The notes under the pieces: generated by a model
What the model was told of the DNA's origin: nothing
Databases searched by the model: none
Seen by the model: only the letters and a program-made list of their open reading frames with translations
In this document: piece by piece, positions 30,306-39,399 of the stretch
Position numbering within the stretch: position 1 is the first letter of the stretch
Layout of the letters: each line of letters begins with the position of its first letter
Made by a program: the position numbers and the translations under genes
Assembly: GCA_021777565.1 (NCBI GenBank)
Contig: JAJYDJ010000003.1
Coordinates: 62,001-126,000, forward strand
Origin: a bacterium
Lineage (GTDB): Bacteria > Patescibacteria > Microgenomatia > Levybacterales > UBA12049
Length of the DNA stretch: 64,000 bases
Reading direction: 5' to 3'

Positions 30306-31481
30306 ATGCAAAATAAACACTTTCACGCACCACAACGTGCACAAAAGAAGCCTAAAACTATCTCACAGAATGATTTAGTAGCACTTATTGCCTCAAGCAA
30401 GATAGAAAAAAGTACCTATCTTGAGCCAGAGATTGTTGATGCACAAGTAAAAACATTTGATGAATTCGCTATCTCCCAACAGCTCTTGCAAAATATTTTG
30501 AGCAAAGGCTATACCCAGCCAACACCAATTCAGGCGCAGGCCATCCCAGCAATTCTTGCAGACAGGGATGTAATTGGTATTGCAGATACAGGGACAGGAA
30601 AGACAGCTGCATTTTTGATCCCACTCATTGAAAAAGTTGTGAAACAGCCTACAGAAAAAGTACTTATTATCACGCCAACACGTGAGCTGGCGGTGCAGAT
30701 TCGTGATGAACTCGCTTCATTTACCGATGGGTTCTCTATCAAGTCCACACTCTTGATCGGTGGTATGAATATCGAAAGACAAAAACAAAATTTGAAAGAG
30801 AATCCTCACTTTGTTATCGGGACGCCCGGCAGAATAAAAGATCTTTTGAAAAGCCCTCACTTTTCTCTTACTCAATTCACTAACGTTGTCTTGGACGAAG
30901 CAGATCGCATGGTCGATATTGGTTTTATACACGATATCAAATATTTCATAAGCCTCCTCCCTCAACAACGCCTTTCACTCTTTTTCTCTGCAACGATAAA
31001 TCATAAAGTAAAAGAGATTTTAGAGAAATTTGTTTCTAACCCAATTACTATTTCAATAAAACAAAAAGAGACAGCACCTTTGGTTGAGCAAAGGCTTATT
31101 CGCCTAGAACCTGGCATGAATAAAATTGACACACTACATGACCTTTTAGTACGTGAAAATTGTACCAAAGCCATACTTTTTGGCCGAACCAAATGGGGAA
31201 TAGAACATCTTGAGAAAGACCTTGTCAGGAGAGGTTTTCATGTGGCAGCAATACATGGGAATAAAAATCAGAATCAGAGACAGCGCGCAATTACACAATT
31301 TAAAGAAGGACTAGTACAAATTCTTTTAGCAACAGACGTCGCATCTCGAGGACTAGACATCCCAGACGTGACTCATGTGATCAACTATGATCTACCAGCA
31401 ACCCATGAGGACTATATTCACCGCATAGGAAGAACTGGGCGTGCACAAAAACAAGGAATTGCATTTACCTTTCTAACGTAA
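30306..31481 (+). CDS. DEAD-box RNA helicase
   Basis: A 391-residue protein with the full motif set: Q motif (GYTQPTPIQAQAIP), I ADTGTGKT, Ia PTRELA, Ib GTPGR, II DEAD, III SAT, IV-V (ILFGRTK, ATDVASRGLD) and VI HRIGRTGR. It unwinds short RNA duplexes with ATP, probably in ribosome assembly or mRNA turnover. It stops right after the helicase core, so the basic C-terminal extension of CsdA or RhlE types is missing, while a 65-residue N-terminal extension is present. A long structured leader precedes it. Confidence 0.95.
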   Translation: MQNKHFHAPQRAQKKPKTISQNDLVALIASSKIEKSTYLEPEIVDAQVKTFDEFAISQQLLQNILSKGYTQPTPIQAQAIPAILADRDVIGIADTGTGKTAAFLIPLIEKVVKQPTEKVLIITPTRELAVQIRDELASFTDGFSIKSTLLIGGMNIERQKQNLKENPHFVIGTPGRIKDLLKSPHFSLTQFTNVVLDEADRMVDIGFIHDIKYFISLLPQQRLSLFFSATINHKVKEILEKFVSNPITISIKQKETAPLVEQRLIRLEPGMNKIDTLHDLLVRENCTKAILFGRTKWGIEHLEKDLVRRGFHVAAIHGNKNQNQRQRAITQFKEGLVQILLATDVASRGLDIPDVTHVINYDLPATHEDYIHRIGRTGRAQKQGIAFTFLT

Positions 31482-31615
31482 CCAACAATACTTACGGAAC
31501 ATGTGCTATACTATATATAGACATACCTTGTCTACCACATCAGTGGTCGTTTATTACAGCTTATAAACCTTTACGTTTTAGCATTAGCTTCTTACACACG
31601 TTACAATACAAAAAT

Positions 31616-31867
31616 ATGAAAAATACGTCTGAAAAACTAGCCCCTTGCACCCGTTGTGGGAGTGAACAAATAGTTGCAAAGACATGGACTGAAAATGTTC
31701 CAAATCTTGTTGGGACAACAACCGTACAATATTCAATTATGGTCTGTACCAATGAAGCATGTCAAAAAGAATTTGATCAAAACCGTCTAAAAGAGAAAGA
31801 AAAGAGACAGCAACTGCAACTCCAGAAGGAAGAACGAACAAAAAACAACGCCAAGAAAAAAGCATAA
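31616..31867 (+). CDS. Zinc-ribbon protein with basic coiled-coil tail
   Basis: An 83-residue protein with C-x2-C (APCTRCGS) and C-x4-C (MVCTNEACQKEF) forming one zinc ribbon, followed by a helical tail almost entirely of Lys, Glu, Gln and Arg. A TACAAT box at 31602-31607 lies eight bases before the ATG, and no ribosome binding site is seen. Possibly an RNA- or ribosome-associated protein; the function is not known. Confidence 0.7.
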   Translation: MKNTSEKLAPCTRCGSEQIVAKTWTENVPNLVGTTTVQYSIMVCTNEACQKEFDQNRLKEKEKRQQLQLQKEERTKNNAKKKA

Positions 31868-31901
31868 CCCTTTTTAACCTTCACCAATTACAAACCAGAC
31901 A

Positions 31902-31928
31902 TTGACAAATCCTAGAGAGTGCTATAAT
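31902..31928 (+). promoter_or_regulatory. Promoter of the IMP dehydrogenase gene
   Basis: TTGACA (31902-31907), 15-base spacer, extended -10 TGcTATAAT (TATAAT 31923-31928). The start codon GTG at 31936 is seven bases after the -10 box, so the mRNA is predicted to be leaderless. Confidence 0.65.
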
Positions 31929-31935
31929 AGCGATT

Positions 31936-32988
31936 GTGACACAAATAACATCACATCTTGGCCTGACATATGATGACGTCATATTAAGACCTCAGTATTC
32001 TGATATTAGATCCCGAAGTGATGTTAATACTTCTGTAGAATTAGCAAAAGGCATTACCTTACGAATTCCCCTTATTGCAGCCAGCATGCATACCGTTATT
32101 TCTGTCGAGCTAGCCACCAAACTGTGGGAACTTGGAGGTATCGCACAACTGCATCAATTTCAAAGTATTGAAAAAGAGGTTGAGATGCTCAAGGAGATAA
32201 AGAAGAGAAATGCAAAAGTTATCGGGGTTGTAGGAGCAGTACGAGAAACATATGAACGAGCTAAAGCATTAGTAGAAGAGGGCGTGGATATGCTCAGTAT
32301 CGATACCCCCCATGCACATAGTATCTATGCAATAGAGGCAACGAAAAAATTAAAGAAAGAATTCCCCAACATTCCTTTACTCGTTGGTACAGTTGCTACA
32401 AAAGAAGGAGTTGAAGACCTCATAAAGGCAGGTGCTGACTCAATAAAATTTGGAGTTGGCGCAGGTGCAGCGTGCACAACGCGCATCAGTGCAGGAGTTG
32501 GTGTCCCACAGTTTAGTGCCATTCTTGATGGCATTTTAGGAATGCATGATAGTGGGGTTACTCTCATCGCAGATGGCGGCATTAAGATCCCTGCTGACCT
32601 TGCAAAAGCGATTGGAGCAGGAGCACATGCTGTCATGGCAGGGAAAATCTTTGCTGGGACTGACGAAGCACCATCTGAACTGGTTGAGAAAGATGGAAAG
32701 AAATACAAAATATACATGGGTGAAGCTTCAGCTGCATCAAAGGCTGATCGCGCAAAAAATGACCCGAACTATAAAGGGAAAACAGATGAGTATGTAGAAG
32801 GTGATGCTGGACTTATTCCTTATGGCGGAAGTCTTGAGTCAGTGGTTAATGCATTTTTGAATGGACTTCGCTCTGGTATGAGCTATTCAGGAGCACGGAC
32901 TGTACAAGAATTTCACGAAAAGGCCATCTTTATGCAAGTTTCACAAAGTGCTCAGGTAGAAAGCGCTGCACATGGACTTATTAAATAA
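31936..32988 (+). CDS. guaB: IMP dehydrogenase/GMP reductase-family enzyme without CBS domains
   Basis: A 350-residue TIM-barrel enzyme beginning with GTG (MTQITSHLGLTYDDVILRPQYS). The catalytic loop is FGVGAGAACTTRISAGVGVPQ with Cys180, the phosphate site is ADGGI, and the flap and tail read EGDAGLIPYGG and GLRSGMSYSGARTVQE. The CBS pair usual in GuaB is missing, so the length is closer to GMP reductase. The LIPYGG-SLESV segment fits IMP dehydrogenase somewhat better. IMP dehydrogenase oxidises IMP to XMP, the committed step to GMP; CBS-less versions lack that allosteric control. IMP dehydrogenase is favoured but not certain. Confidence 0.8.
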   Translation: MTQITSHLGLTYDDVILRPQYSDIRSRSDVNTSVELAKGITLRIPLIAASMHTVISVELATKLWELGGIAQLHQFQSIEKEVEMLKEIKKRNAKVIGVVGAVRETYERAKALVEEGVDMLSIDTPHAHSIYAIEATKKLKKEFPNIPLLVGTVATKEGVEDLIKAGADSIKFGVGAGAACTTRISAGVGVPQFSAILDGILGMHDSGVTLIADGGIKIPADLAKAIGAGAHAVMAGKIFAGTDEAPSELVEKDGKKYKIYMGEASAASKADRAKNDPNYKGKTDEYVEGDAGLIPYGGSLESVVNAFLNGLRSGMSYSGARTVQEFHEKAIFMQVSQSAQVESAAHGLIK

Positions 32989-33000
32989 TTCTCTCTTCAT

Positions 33001-33029
33001 TTGACTAATCAATACGTCTGAACTAGAGT
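33001..33029 (+). promoter_or_regulatory. Promoter of the glycerate kinase operon
   Basis: TTGACT (33001-33006), 17-base spacer, TAGAGT (33024-33029). The ATG at 33037 is eight bases after the -10 box, predicting a leaderless mRNA for the four-gene operon. Confidence 0.6.
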
Positions 33030-33036
33030 AAAAGTA

Positions 33037-34317
33037 ATGGGGCAGTTAATCCAAAATTTTCAAGATCTTGCAATAACTCCTGAAAGAAAAGCCGTTCTGG
33101 AAGTTATTGAAGCAGGACTCCAAGCAATTCAACCTAAAAAAATTCTTCAAGATAATTTTATCAAAAACAATTCACTCCTGAGTATAAAAGGAAAACAATT
33201 TGATCTCAGTTCCTACAAAAGAGTTTTCCTTATTGGATTTGGTAAGGGATCTGCCGGCATCGCGCAAGACATTGAAGATATTCTGGGGGATACCCTCACT
33301 GATGGGTATGTTATTGATAACGTAGCACAGCAATTTAAAAAAATACATTTTACCCTTGGCACTCACCCACTGCCTTCTCAACAAAATATCGACTTCACAA
33401 AGCAGGTCTTAGCCAGTATTCATGATCTCAATGAAGACGATCTAGTACTCGTTGTGGTGTGTGGTGGTGGATCAGCGATGTTCGAATCCCCACATATAGC
33501 GACCCTTGATGAGTTGGATCGTATCTCACAGGCACTTCTTAAAAGTGGTGCTGATATTGAAGAAATCAATGTTATTCGCAAACATCTTTCCCAAGTAAAA
33601 GGAGGCGATCTTGCCTATCATCTATACCCTGGGACCGTCGTCTCGCTCATTTTTTCTGACGTGCCAGGAAGTGATCTGTCAGTCATCGCATCGGGACCGA
33701 CTGTCCAAGACAAAACAACATTGGAAGAAGCACATGAGATTATTACCAAGTATCATATCAATCAAGCTGTTCCAAATATAGAGAATATGATGCAACGACT
33801 TCATTCAGACGAAAAATACTTTATCCATGTTCATAATATTCTTATTGCCAGTAATCTGGATGCACTCAAGGCGATGCAGGAGAAAGCAGCAGAGTTGCAT
33901 ATCACTACATCAATTTTTTCAGACAAAGTTCAAGGTGATGCGAAGACAATAGGGAAAGAGCTCCTTGGAAATGCGCCGGAACATAGCATGATGCTTGCAG
34001 GTGGAGAGACAACGGTGGTTGTGAAGGGCAGTGGCAAAGGAGGGCGTAATCAGACGGTTGTGGTAGCATCTCTCCCCTATCTTAAAAACAATGAGGTGAT
34101 TGCATCCATCGGTTCTGATGGACTCGACTATTATTATTTTGCGGGAGCAATTGGTGACATGAAGACCAGTGAAAAGGCCAAACAAAAAGGCCTTGACCCA
34201 CAAGTTTTTCTGGACAATGATAATACGTATGAGTTTCTTTCACAAATTGGAGACGGTATATATACTGGGAAACTTGAATCAAATGTTTCAGACTTAATGG
34301 TAGTCTATAAACCATAA
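33037..34317 (+). CDS. Glycerate 2-kinase (GckA/MOFRL type)
   Basis: A 426-residue protein with the two domains of GckA-type glycerate kinases: an N-terminal Rossmann-like domain (VFLIGFGKGSAGIA, THPLPSQQN, VVVCGGGSAMFESP, VIRKHLSQVKGG) and a C-terminal MOFRL domain (MMLAGGETTVVVKGSGKGGRNQTVVVAS, IGSDGLDYYYFAGAIGD). It phosphorylates glycerate to 2-phosphoglycerate, feeding lower glycolysis. Six bases later follows a split transketolase and then a 2-hydroxyacid dehydrogenase, which together suggest use of C2-C3 acids and pentoses. Confidence 0.9.
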   Translation: MGQLIQNFQDLAITPERKAVLEVIEAGLQAIQPKKILQDNFIKNNSLLSIKGKQFDLSSYKRVFLIGFGKGSAGIAQDIEDILGDTLTDGYVIDNVAQQFKKIHFTLGTHPLPSQQNIDFTKQVLASIHDLNEDDLVLVVVCGGGSAMFESPHIATLDELDRISQALLKSGADIEEINVIRKHLSQVKGGDLAYHLYPGTVVSLIFSDVPGSDLSVIASGPTVQDKTTLEEAHEIITKYHINQAVPNIENMMQRLHSDEKYFIHVHNILIASNLDALKAMQEKAAELHITTSIFSDKVQGDAKTIGKELLGNAPEHSMMLAGGETTVVVKGSGKGGRNQTVVVASLPYLKNNEVIASIGSDGLDYYYFAGAIGDMKTSEKAKQKGLDPQVFLDNDNTYEFLSQIGDGIYTGKLESNVSDLMVVYKP

Positions 34318-34322
34318 CGAAT

Positions 34323-35186
34323 ATGTCTATAGATCTCACAGACGAACAAATTATTGATTTGGAAGAAAAAGCCAATACGATCAGAGAGCTAATTATTAGC
34401 TCATTGGTTGAAGCTGGTTCAGGACATTCCGCAGGCCCGTTGGGCATGGCAGATATTTTCACGGCACTGTATTTTCATATTCTTAATCATGATCCCCAAA
34501 ACCCTGAGTGGGAGGATAGAGATAGGCTTATTTTATCCAATGGACACATTTGTCCTGTCAGATATGCCGCTATGGCACTCGCAGGATATTTCCCTGTTGA
34601 GGAATTAAAAACCTTACGAAAAATAAATTCACGTCTGCAAGGACATCCACATCGAACGGCACTTCCAGGACTTGAGACGACATCAGGGCCACTAGGAGAG
34701 GGTCTATCGCAGGCAATTGGTGTCGCGTTGGCGGCACGACTCGATCAAAAAAGATACACCGTGTACTGTCTTACTTCAGATGGAGAACATCAGGAAGGCA
34801 ATACCTGGGAAGCTGCAATGTTTGCAGGTAAACACAAACTCCACAATCTTATTCAAGTCATGGATCGCAATCATATCCAGATCGATGGCTTTACTGAACA
34901 AGTCATGCCCCTAGAGCCTCTTAGGGATAAATATCGTGCATTTGGCTGGGAAGTTATTGAAGTAGATGGGAATAATATTCATGCATTCGTGGATGCAGTC
35001 AATCAAGCCAAGGCAACACAAGAAAAACCAGTCTTAATACTTGCTCACACTATCCCAGGAGAAGGAGTGGATTTTATGGAAAATGATTTTCACTGGCATG
35101 GAACACCACCTAACCCAGAACAGGCCAAGAAAGCACTTGCTGAACTGCGTACCCTTGGGGGTAAGATTGTCAGTGAGCAAGAATAA
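34323..35186 (+). CDS. Transketolase, N-terminal subunit
   Basis: A 287-residue thiamine-diphosphate-binding subunit: SGHSAGPLGMADIFTALYF, LSNGH, TTSGPLGEGLSQAIGVALA and the TPP/metal motif SDGEHQEGNTWEAAMFAGKHKL...DRN. Here Ser replaces the first Gly of the usual GDG. It forms half of a two-chain transketolase with the next gene, four bases downstream, as in many archaea and CPR bacteria. The enzyme moves C2 units between sugar phosphates in the non-oxidative pentose phosphate pathway. Confidence 0.93.
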   Translation: MSIDLTDEQIIDLEEKANTIRELIISSLVEAGSGHSAGPLGMADIFTALYFHILNHDPQNPEWEDRDRLILSNGHICPVRYAAMALAGYFPVEELKTLRKINSRLQGHPHRTALPGLETTSGPLGEGLSQAIGVALAARLDQKRYTVYCLTSDGEHQEGNTWEAAMFAGKHKLHNLIQVMDRNHIQIDGFTEQVMPLEPLRDKYRAFGWEVIEVDGNNIHAFVDAVNQAKATQEKPVLILAHTIPGEGVDFMENDFHWHGTPPNPEQAKKALAELRTLGGKIVSEQE

Positions 35187-35189
35187 CAT

Positions 35190-36179
35190 ATGTTAAATCC
35201 GAAATTACATCTCAATCCTAAACTGTTTGATACAGACGTTGAGCAAAAAGCGACACGCGATGGGTATGGAGAGGCTTTAGTGGCCCTCGGCGAGGCTGAC
35301 AAACGGGTAGTGGCACTTACTGCAGATCTTGCTGAATCAACCAGAACTGAAGCATTCGCGACAAAATTCCCAGAGAGATTTTTTGAGTGTGGCGTGGCAG
35401 AGCAGAATATGGCTGCGATTGCGGCAGGACTTGCAGTCACAGGCAAAATACCATTTATTTCCTCCTACGCTACCTTCTCTCCTGGCAAAAATTTAGAGAC
35501 TATCCGAACAACTATCATCTATAACAATGCCAACGTGAAGATCGCCGGGCATCACAGTGGCATCATGACAGGGCCCGATGGGGCTACCCATCAAGCCACG
35601 GAAGATATTGCCATCATGAGAGCGCTCCCTGATGTGCAGGTAGTTGTCCCGTGTGATGCAATTGAGGCAAAGAAAGCAACTATGGCTGCAGGCACGTACG
35701 TAGGGCCTGTGTATCTACGTTTTACTCGTGACAAGACACCGCTGATAACCACCGAAGATACGCCATTTGATGGGACTGTGCAACAATTTTGGGTTACTGA
35801 TCATCCGGTTGTGACAATTTTTGCCACAGGATACATGCTTATGTATGCACTTCTTGCAGCTAAAGAACTCGAAGGAGAAGGAATCTCTGTCATCGTTGCC
35901 AATGTAGCCAGTATTAAACCTCTGGATGAAGCCACAGTTCTCTCACTTGTACAAGAGTCAGGGGCAGCAGTCACTGTGGAAGACCATCAAGTTATGGGAG
36001 GCTTAGGAGGACTGATCGCAGAAGTATGTGCGAAAAATCATCCTGTCCCAATGGAATTTATTGGACTGCAAAATACGTTTGGTGAGTCAGGGAAACCTGC
36101 AGAGCTTATCGAAAAATATGGCATGGGCAAAGAAAGTATTAAACAAGCGGTAAAAAAAGTGATTGAAAGAAAAAAATAA
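35190..36179 (+). CDS. Transketolase, C-terminal subunit
   Basis: A 329-residue protein with the pyrimidine-binding domain (FFECGVAEQNMAAIAAGLAVTGKIPFISSYATF, where the Glu of VAEQNM activates thiamine) and a transketolase C-terminal domain (VVTIFATGYMLMYALLAA...VEDHQVMGGLGGLIAE). It completes the transketolase encoded by the preceding gene. Both chains together equal the length of a one-chain enzyme. The next start codon lies two bases after its stop. Confidence 0.93.
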   Translation: MLNPKLHLNPKLFDTDVEQKATRDGYGEALVALGEADKRVVALTADLAESTRTEAFATKFPERFFECGVAEQNMAAIAAGLAVTGKIPFISSYATFSPGKNLETIRTTIIYNNANVKIAGHHSGIMTGPDGATHQATEDIAIMRALPDVQVVVPCDAIEAKKATMAAGTYVGPVYLRFTRDKTPLITTEDTPFDGTVQQFWVTDHPVVTIFATGYMLMYALLAAKELEGEGISVIVANVASIKPLDEATVLSLVQESGAAVTVEDHQVMGGLGGLIAEVCAKNHPVPMEFIGLQNTFGESGKPAELIEKYGMGKESIKQAVKKVIERKK

Positions 36180-36180
36180 T

Positions 36181-37833
36181 ATGGATACCCAACTTATAGA
36201 AAAACTCAAAGCAATCATCTCAGGAGAAGTCATGAGTGATAACGAGACACTGCAAACATATTCTCATGACGCATCGCTTTTCGAGGTCATGCCACAAGTG
36301 GTTGTGGCTCCAAAAGACGCCAAAGATGTACAAGCGCTCGTGAGTTTTGTTACTGAACAAAAGAAAAAGTATCCCAGTCTTTCACTCACTGGCAGATCAG
36401 CCGGCACCGATATGGGAGGAGGATCTATCAATGATGGCATTATCGTTTCATTTACCCAGCATTTCAATCACACCCCAACTGTAAAAGGTACTGTCGCCAC
36501 AACTGAGCCAGGTGTTTTTTACCGTGACTTTGAGAAAGAGACCCTCAAACATAATTTAATTTTCCCCTCCTACCCTGCTAGTCGAGAAATTTGTGCAATG
36601 GGTGGCATTGTGAATAACAACTCAGGTGGAGAGAAGTCTCTGCAGTACGGAAAAACGGAAAAGTATGTCAAGCGAGTGAAAGTTGTCCTCTCTGACGGAA
36701 AGATTTATGAATTTAAACCACTCACAGAGACTGAACTGAAGAAGAAAATGACGCAGAAAGATTTTGAAGGTAAATTATATAAAGAATTATATGCTCTTAT
36801 TTCAGAGAATTATGACCTTCTGCAAAAAGCAAAACCTAAAGTTACCAAAAACTCAGCAGGATACTATTTGTGGAATGTTTGGGACAAAGATAAGAAAATT
36901 TTCGACCTGACAAAATTATGGGTTGGTGCACAGGGCACGCTGGGGATGCTTCTTGAAGCTGATATTGAACTTGTCCCCGTGCATAAACATCACGAAATGG
37001 AAGTCATATTTCTGCATGACATGAGCCATCTCAAGCAGATTGTGGATACCATCCTGCCTCTGCAACCAGAAAGTTTCGAGAGTTATGATGACAATACCTT
37101 AAAACTGGCCTTGCGATACTTTCCGGAGTTTATCCATCAACTAGGCATCGGTGGGATGATAGAGGCAGGATTTGCCTTCATGCCAGCATTTATGGATATG
37201 CTTCTGGGACGACTTCCCAAGCTTATCTTACAGGTGGATTTTGCCGGGGATGATCCAGACGAACTGAAGCAAAAGATTGCAACACTTCGTGAGAAATTAA
37301 GACCGCTACACCCACAGACAACTATTGCGGTTGATGAACAGGAGAAAAAATATTGGCTCGTACGCCGTGAGAGCTTTAATTTATTGAGAAAGAAAGTACG
37401 CAATCTTCATACCGCACCATTTATCGATGATATTGTGGTTGATTGGCATGATTTTGCAACAGTATTTACCGAAGTAAGTAACATTCTGAAAAAACACAAA
37501 GAGTTTATCTTTGCCGGACAGGGTCATGTGGGAGATGGAAATTTTCACATTATTCCACTCGTAGATATCGCCAACCCAAAAGTCAGGCAGTTAATTCCAG
37601 AAATTTCCAAACAAGTATATAGCCTGGTCATCGCTCACCATGGGTCCATCACCGGTGAGCATAATGATGGGCTTATCCGTACACCATATCTAGAGGAGAT
37701 GTATGGCAAAGATATTGTCGAGCTTTTTAGAAAAACAAAAGAGATTTTTGATCCAGAAGATATCTTTAATCCCCGAAAGAAAATTGGTGGGACAATAGAA
37801 TATGCGATGAGCCATATCCGTGAGAATTGGTGA
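36181..37833 (+). CDS. FAD-linked 2-hydroxyacid dehydrogenase (GlcD/D-lactate type)
   Basis: The ATG at 36181 gives a 550-residue protein. The FAD-binding domain (VVAPKDAKDVQALVSFV, LTGRSAGTDMGGGSINDGIIVSF, CAMGGIVNNNSGGEKSLQYGKT) and the C-terminal substrate domain (GQGHVGDGNFHIIPL with metal or substrate histidines, then ITGEHNDGLIRTPYL and DPEDIFNPRKK) match the FAD_binding_4/FAD-oxidase C family. It oxidises D-lactate, glycolate or a similar acid. No iron-sulfur domain is attached, so the electron acceptor is unknown. It is the last gene of the glycerate kinase operon. Confidence 0.88.
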   Translation: MDTQLIEKLKAIISGEVMSDNETLQTYSHDASLFEVMPQVVVAPKDAKDVQALVSFVTEQKKKYPSLSLTGRSAGTDMGGGSINDGIIVSFTQHFNHTPTVKGTVATTEPGVFYRDFEKETLKHNLIFPSYPASREICAMGGIVNNNSGGEKSLQYGKTEKYVKRVKVVLSDGKIYEFKPLTETELKKKMTQKDFEGKLYKELYALISENYDLLQKAKPKVTKNSAGYYLWNVWDKDKKIFDLTKLWVGAQGTLGMLLEADIELVPVHKHHEMEVIFLHDMSHLKQIVDTILPLQPESFESYDDNTLKLALRYFPEFIHQLGIGGMIEAGFAFMPAFMDMLLGRLPKLILQVDFAGDDPDELKQKIATLREKLRPLHPQTTIAVDEQEKKYWLVRRESFNLLRKKVRNLHTAPFIDDIVVDWHDFATVFTEVSNILKKHKEFIFAGQGHVGDGNFHIIPLVDIANPKVRQLIPEISKQVYSLVIAHHGSITGEHNDGLIRTPYLEEMYGKDIVELFRKTKEIFDPEDIFNPRKKIGGTIEYAMSHIRENW

Positions 37834-37849
37834 TGTGACCTGCAACGAG

Positions 37850-37855
37850 TATACT
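37850..37855 (+). promoter_or_regulatory. -10 box of the DoxX-like gene
   Basis: TATACT at 37850-37855, with TTGGTG at 37828-37833 and a 16-base spacer. The ATG at 37864 is eight bases further on, so a leaderless or nearly leaderless mRNA is predicted. Confidence 0.45.
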
Positions 37856-37863
37856 AAGAATAG

Positions 37864-38898
37864 ATGAAAAAAGTTTTCTTGTTTTTAATTACTTTTGTGG
37901 TGCTTATTGTCCTCTCCCCAAAGATCGTCTCAGCTCATGAGGCATATGTACTCACCCAACAAGAGTTTCAGCAAGGCAGTAGTGTAATCACAACCAACCC
38001 ACTTGCTCCACTCTTAACACCAGAGTACTTTCAAATCTCATCATTTATTACGTTCTGTGTTGTGCTCGCCTATCTCTTAGTAATTCTTTGGTCTCTTACT
38101 CCCTGGGCAAAAGTTGCTGACGGCATAATTAAGAAAGCACATGGGATAGGCCCACTCATCATACGACTTGCAGTTAGCAGCTCATTTTTCTTTGCAGCAC
38201 AGGCCAACTGCTTTCTAGGACCAGAGCTTTCTCTTGCGAGCATTCCGGGCGGCCAGATTCTCCGGTTCTTAGCATACGTTATAGCCATTATGGTATTCCT
38301 TGGATTTTTCACAGAGATTGTTGCGGCCCTCGCGCTAGGAATTTTCTTGTATAGTAGCTATTTTTTTGGCGCCTATATGATGACCTATGCGAATTATTTT
38401 GGAGAATTTCTCATTTTAATGCTCTTCGGATCACGCTTTGTGTCCCTTGACCAGCTTTTGTTTGGGAACAAACTACTTTTCACGAAACTTAAAAAATATA
38501 CGAGCTTAGAAACGCCAATCGTACGAATCCTGTACGGGTTTGGACTCATTTATGCTGGATATAACATCAAATTTGTTCATCAAATTCTCACCATATGGGT
38601 CTATAACCAATACCATTTGCAAGACTTCTTCCACGCATCAGCAGGGTTTATCGCAGCTGGAGCAGGTCTATCAGAGATTCTCATTGGCTTTTTTATCATG
38701 ATCGGGTTTGCGATGCGTTTTACTATTCTTATTTCACTCGTATTCATCACACTTTCGCTCATCTATTTCCATGAGCTTCTTTGGCCACATATTATTCTCT
38801 ACGGTATTTCATTCTCACTGCTTATCAACTCGGGAGATTTCCTGACAATAGATCACTACATCAAGCCACTCATGAGGAAACTTATTGGTAAGAAATAG
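37864..38898 (+). CDS. DoxX-like polytopic membrane protein
   Basis: A 344-residue protein with a signal peptide (MKKVFLFLITFVVLIVLSPKIVSAHE) and about eight membrane helices. A helix pair with RLAVSSSFFFAAQANCFLGPE followed by a second, similar part (RILYGFGLIYAGYNIKFVHQ...SAGFIAAGAGLSEILIGFFI) suggests an internal duplication of a four-helix DoxX-type unit. DoxX proteins occur with quinone or redox enzymes, but many have no known role. The preceding FAD-linked dehydrogenase is therefore an interesting neighbour. Its end overlaps the convergent gene by 17 bases. Confidence 0.6.
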   Translation: MKKVFLFLITFVVLIVLSPKIVSAHEAYVLTQQEFQQGSSVITTNPLAPLLTPEYFQISSFITFCVVLAYLLVILWSLTPWAKVADGIIKKAHGIGPLIIRLAVSSSFFFAAQANCFLGPELSLASIPGGQILRFLAYVIAIMVFLGFFTEIVAALALGIFLYSSYFFGAYMMTYANYFGEFLILMLFGSRFVSLDQLLFGNKLLFTKLKKYTSLETPIVRILYGFGLIYAGYNIKFVHQILTIWVYNQYHLQDFFHASAGFIAAGAGLSEILIGFFIMIGFAMRFTILISLVFITLSLIYFHELLWPHIILYGISFSLLINSGDFLTIDHYIKPLMRKLIGKK

Positions 38899-39367
38899 TT
38901 ATTACGTCGTTTGGCCGCAGTGGTGTTTCTCTGCCTGAATTTACTTCTTTCCCATTCACAAGGATGTGGACTCGATGTCCAGACTCAACTTTATAGGTCA
39001 TAATTTGCGTATTGGAGAAGGTCTTGTGCCAGACATCGAAGAATTGTCCTAGAGTATACGTACTGGTATCATTTGCTCTGATATAAACTACGCCACTTGC
39101 ATCAGTCGTATACATGGTATGCATACATTTCCCGTAGTCATAGCCAATCCTTGGTTCCAAAGGATATGGCTGACCATCCACGGTGATCGTGATATGCACT
39201 TGGAATGCCTGACGCACAGGCTGTGTCGTGTCAAAACAAGGGACAGTCGGAAGACCTTGATAGACAGAGCTTGTGAGGGCAGACTGGTACAGATACCATG
39301 CACCAAGAAAGATACAGACTATACCACCCAAAATAGCTATCTTTTTACCAGGATGTTTCATGAACAC
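38882..39367 (-). CDS. Exported single-pass protein with ubiquitin-like C-terminal domain, unknown
   Basis: A 161-residue protein with an N-terminal membrane anchor (10-27) and an outside part of beta-strands. It has a Cys pair (VPCF and GKCM) that could form a disulfide. The end (YKVESGHRVHILVNGKEVNSGRETPLRPNDVITISYQ) looks like a small beta-grasp domain, as in DUF4430-like or ThiS-like folds. The function is unknown. It converges with the DoxX-like gene and is read in the same direction as the methyltransferase gene upstream. Confidence 0.55.
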   Translation of the reverse strand: MFMKHPGKKIAILGGIVCIFLGAWYLYQSALTSSVYQGLPTVPCFDTTQPVRQAFQVHITITVDGQPYPLEPRIGYDYGKCMHTMYTTDASGVVYIRANDTSTYTLGQFFDVWHKTFSNTQIMTYKVESGHRVHILVNGKEVNSGRETPLRPNDVITISYQ

Positions 39368-39399
39368 TCTTTTATTGTAGCAAATAGAAGAAAGTTTGA

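Noticed and set aside
29599..31600. Second attachment site (copy of the tRNA-Glu 3' end)
   Set aside because: I searched by eye for the T-arm/acceptor sequence and found no match beyond a few bases, so the right limit of the element stays inferred.
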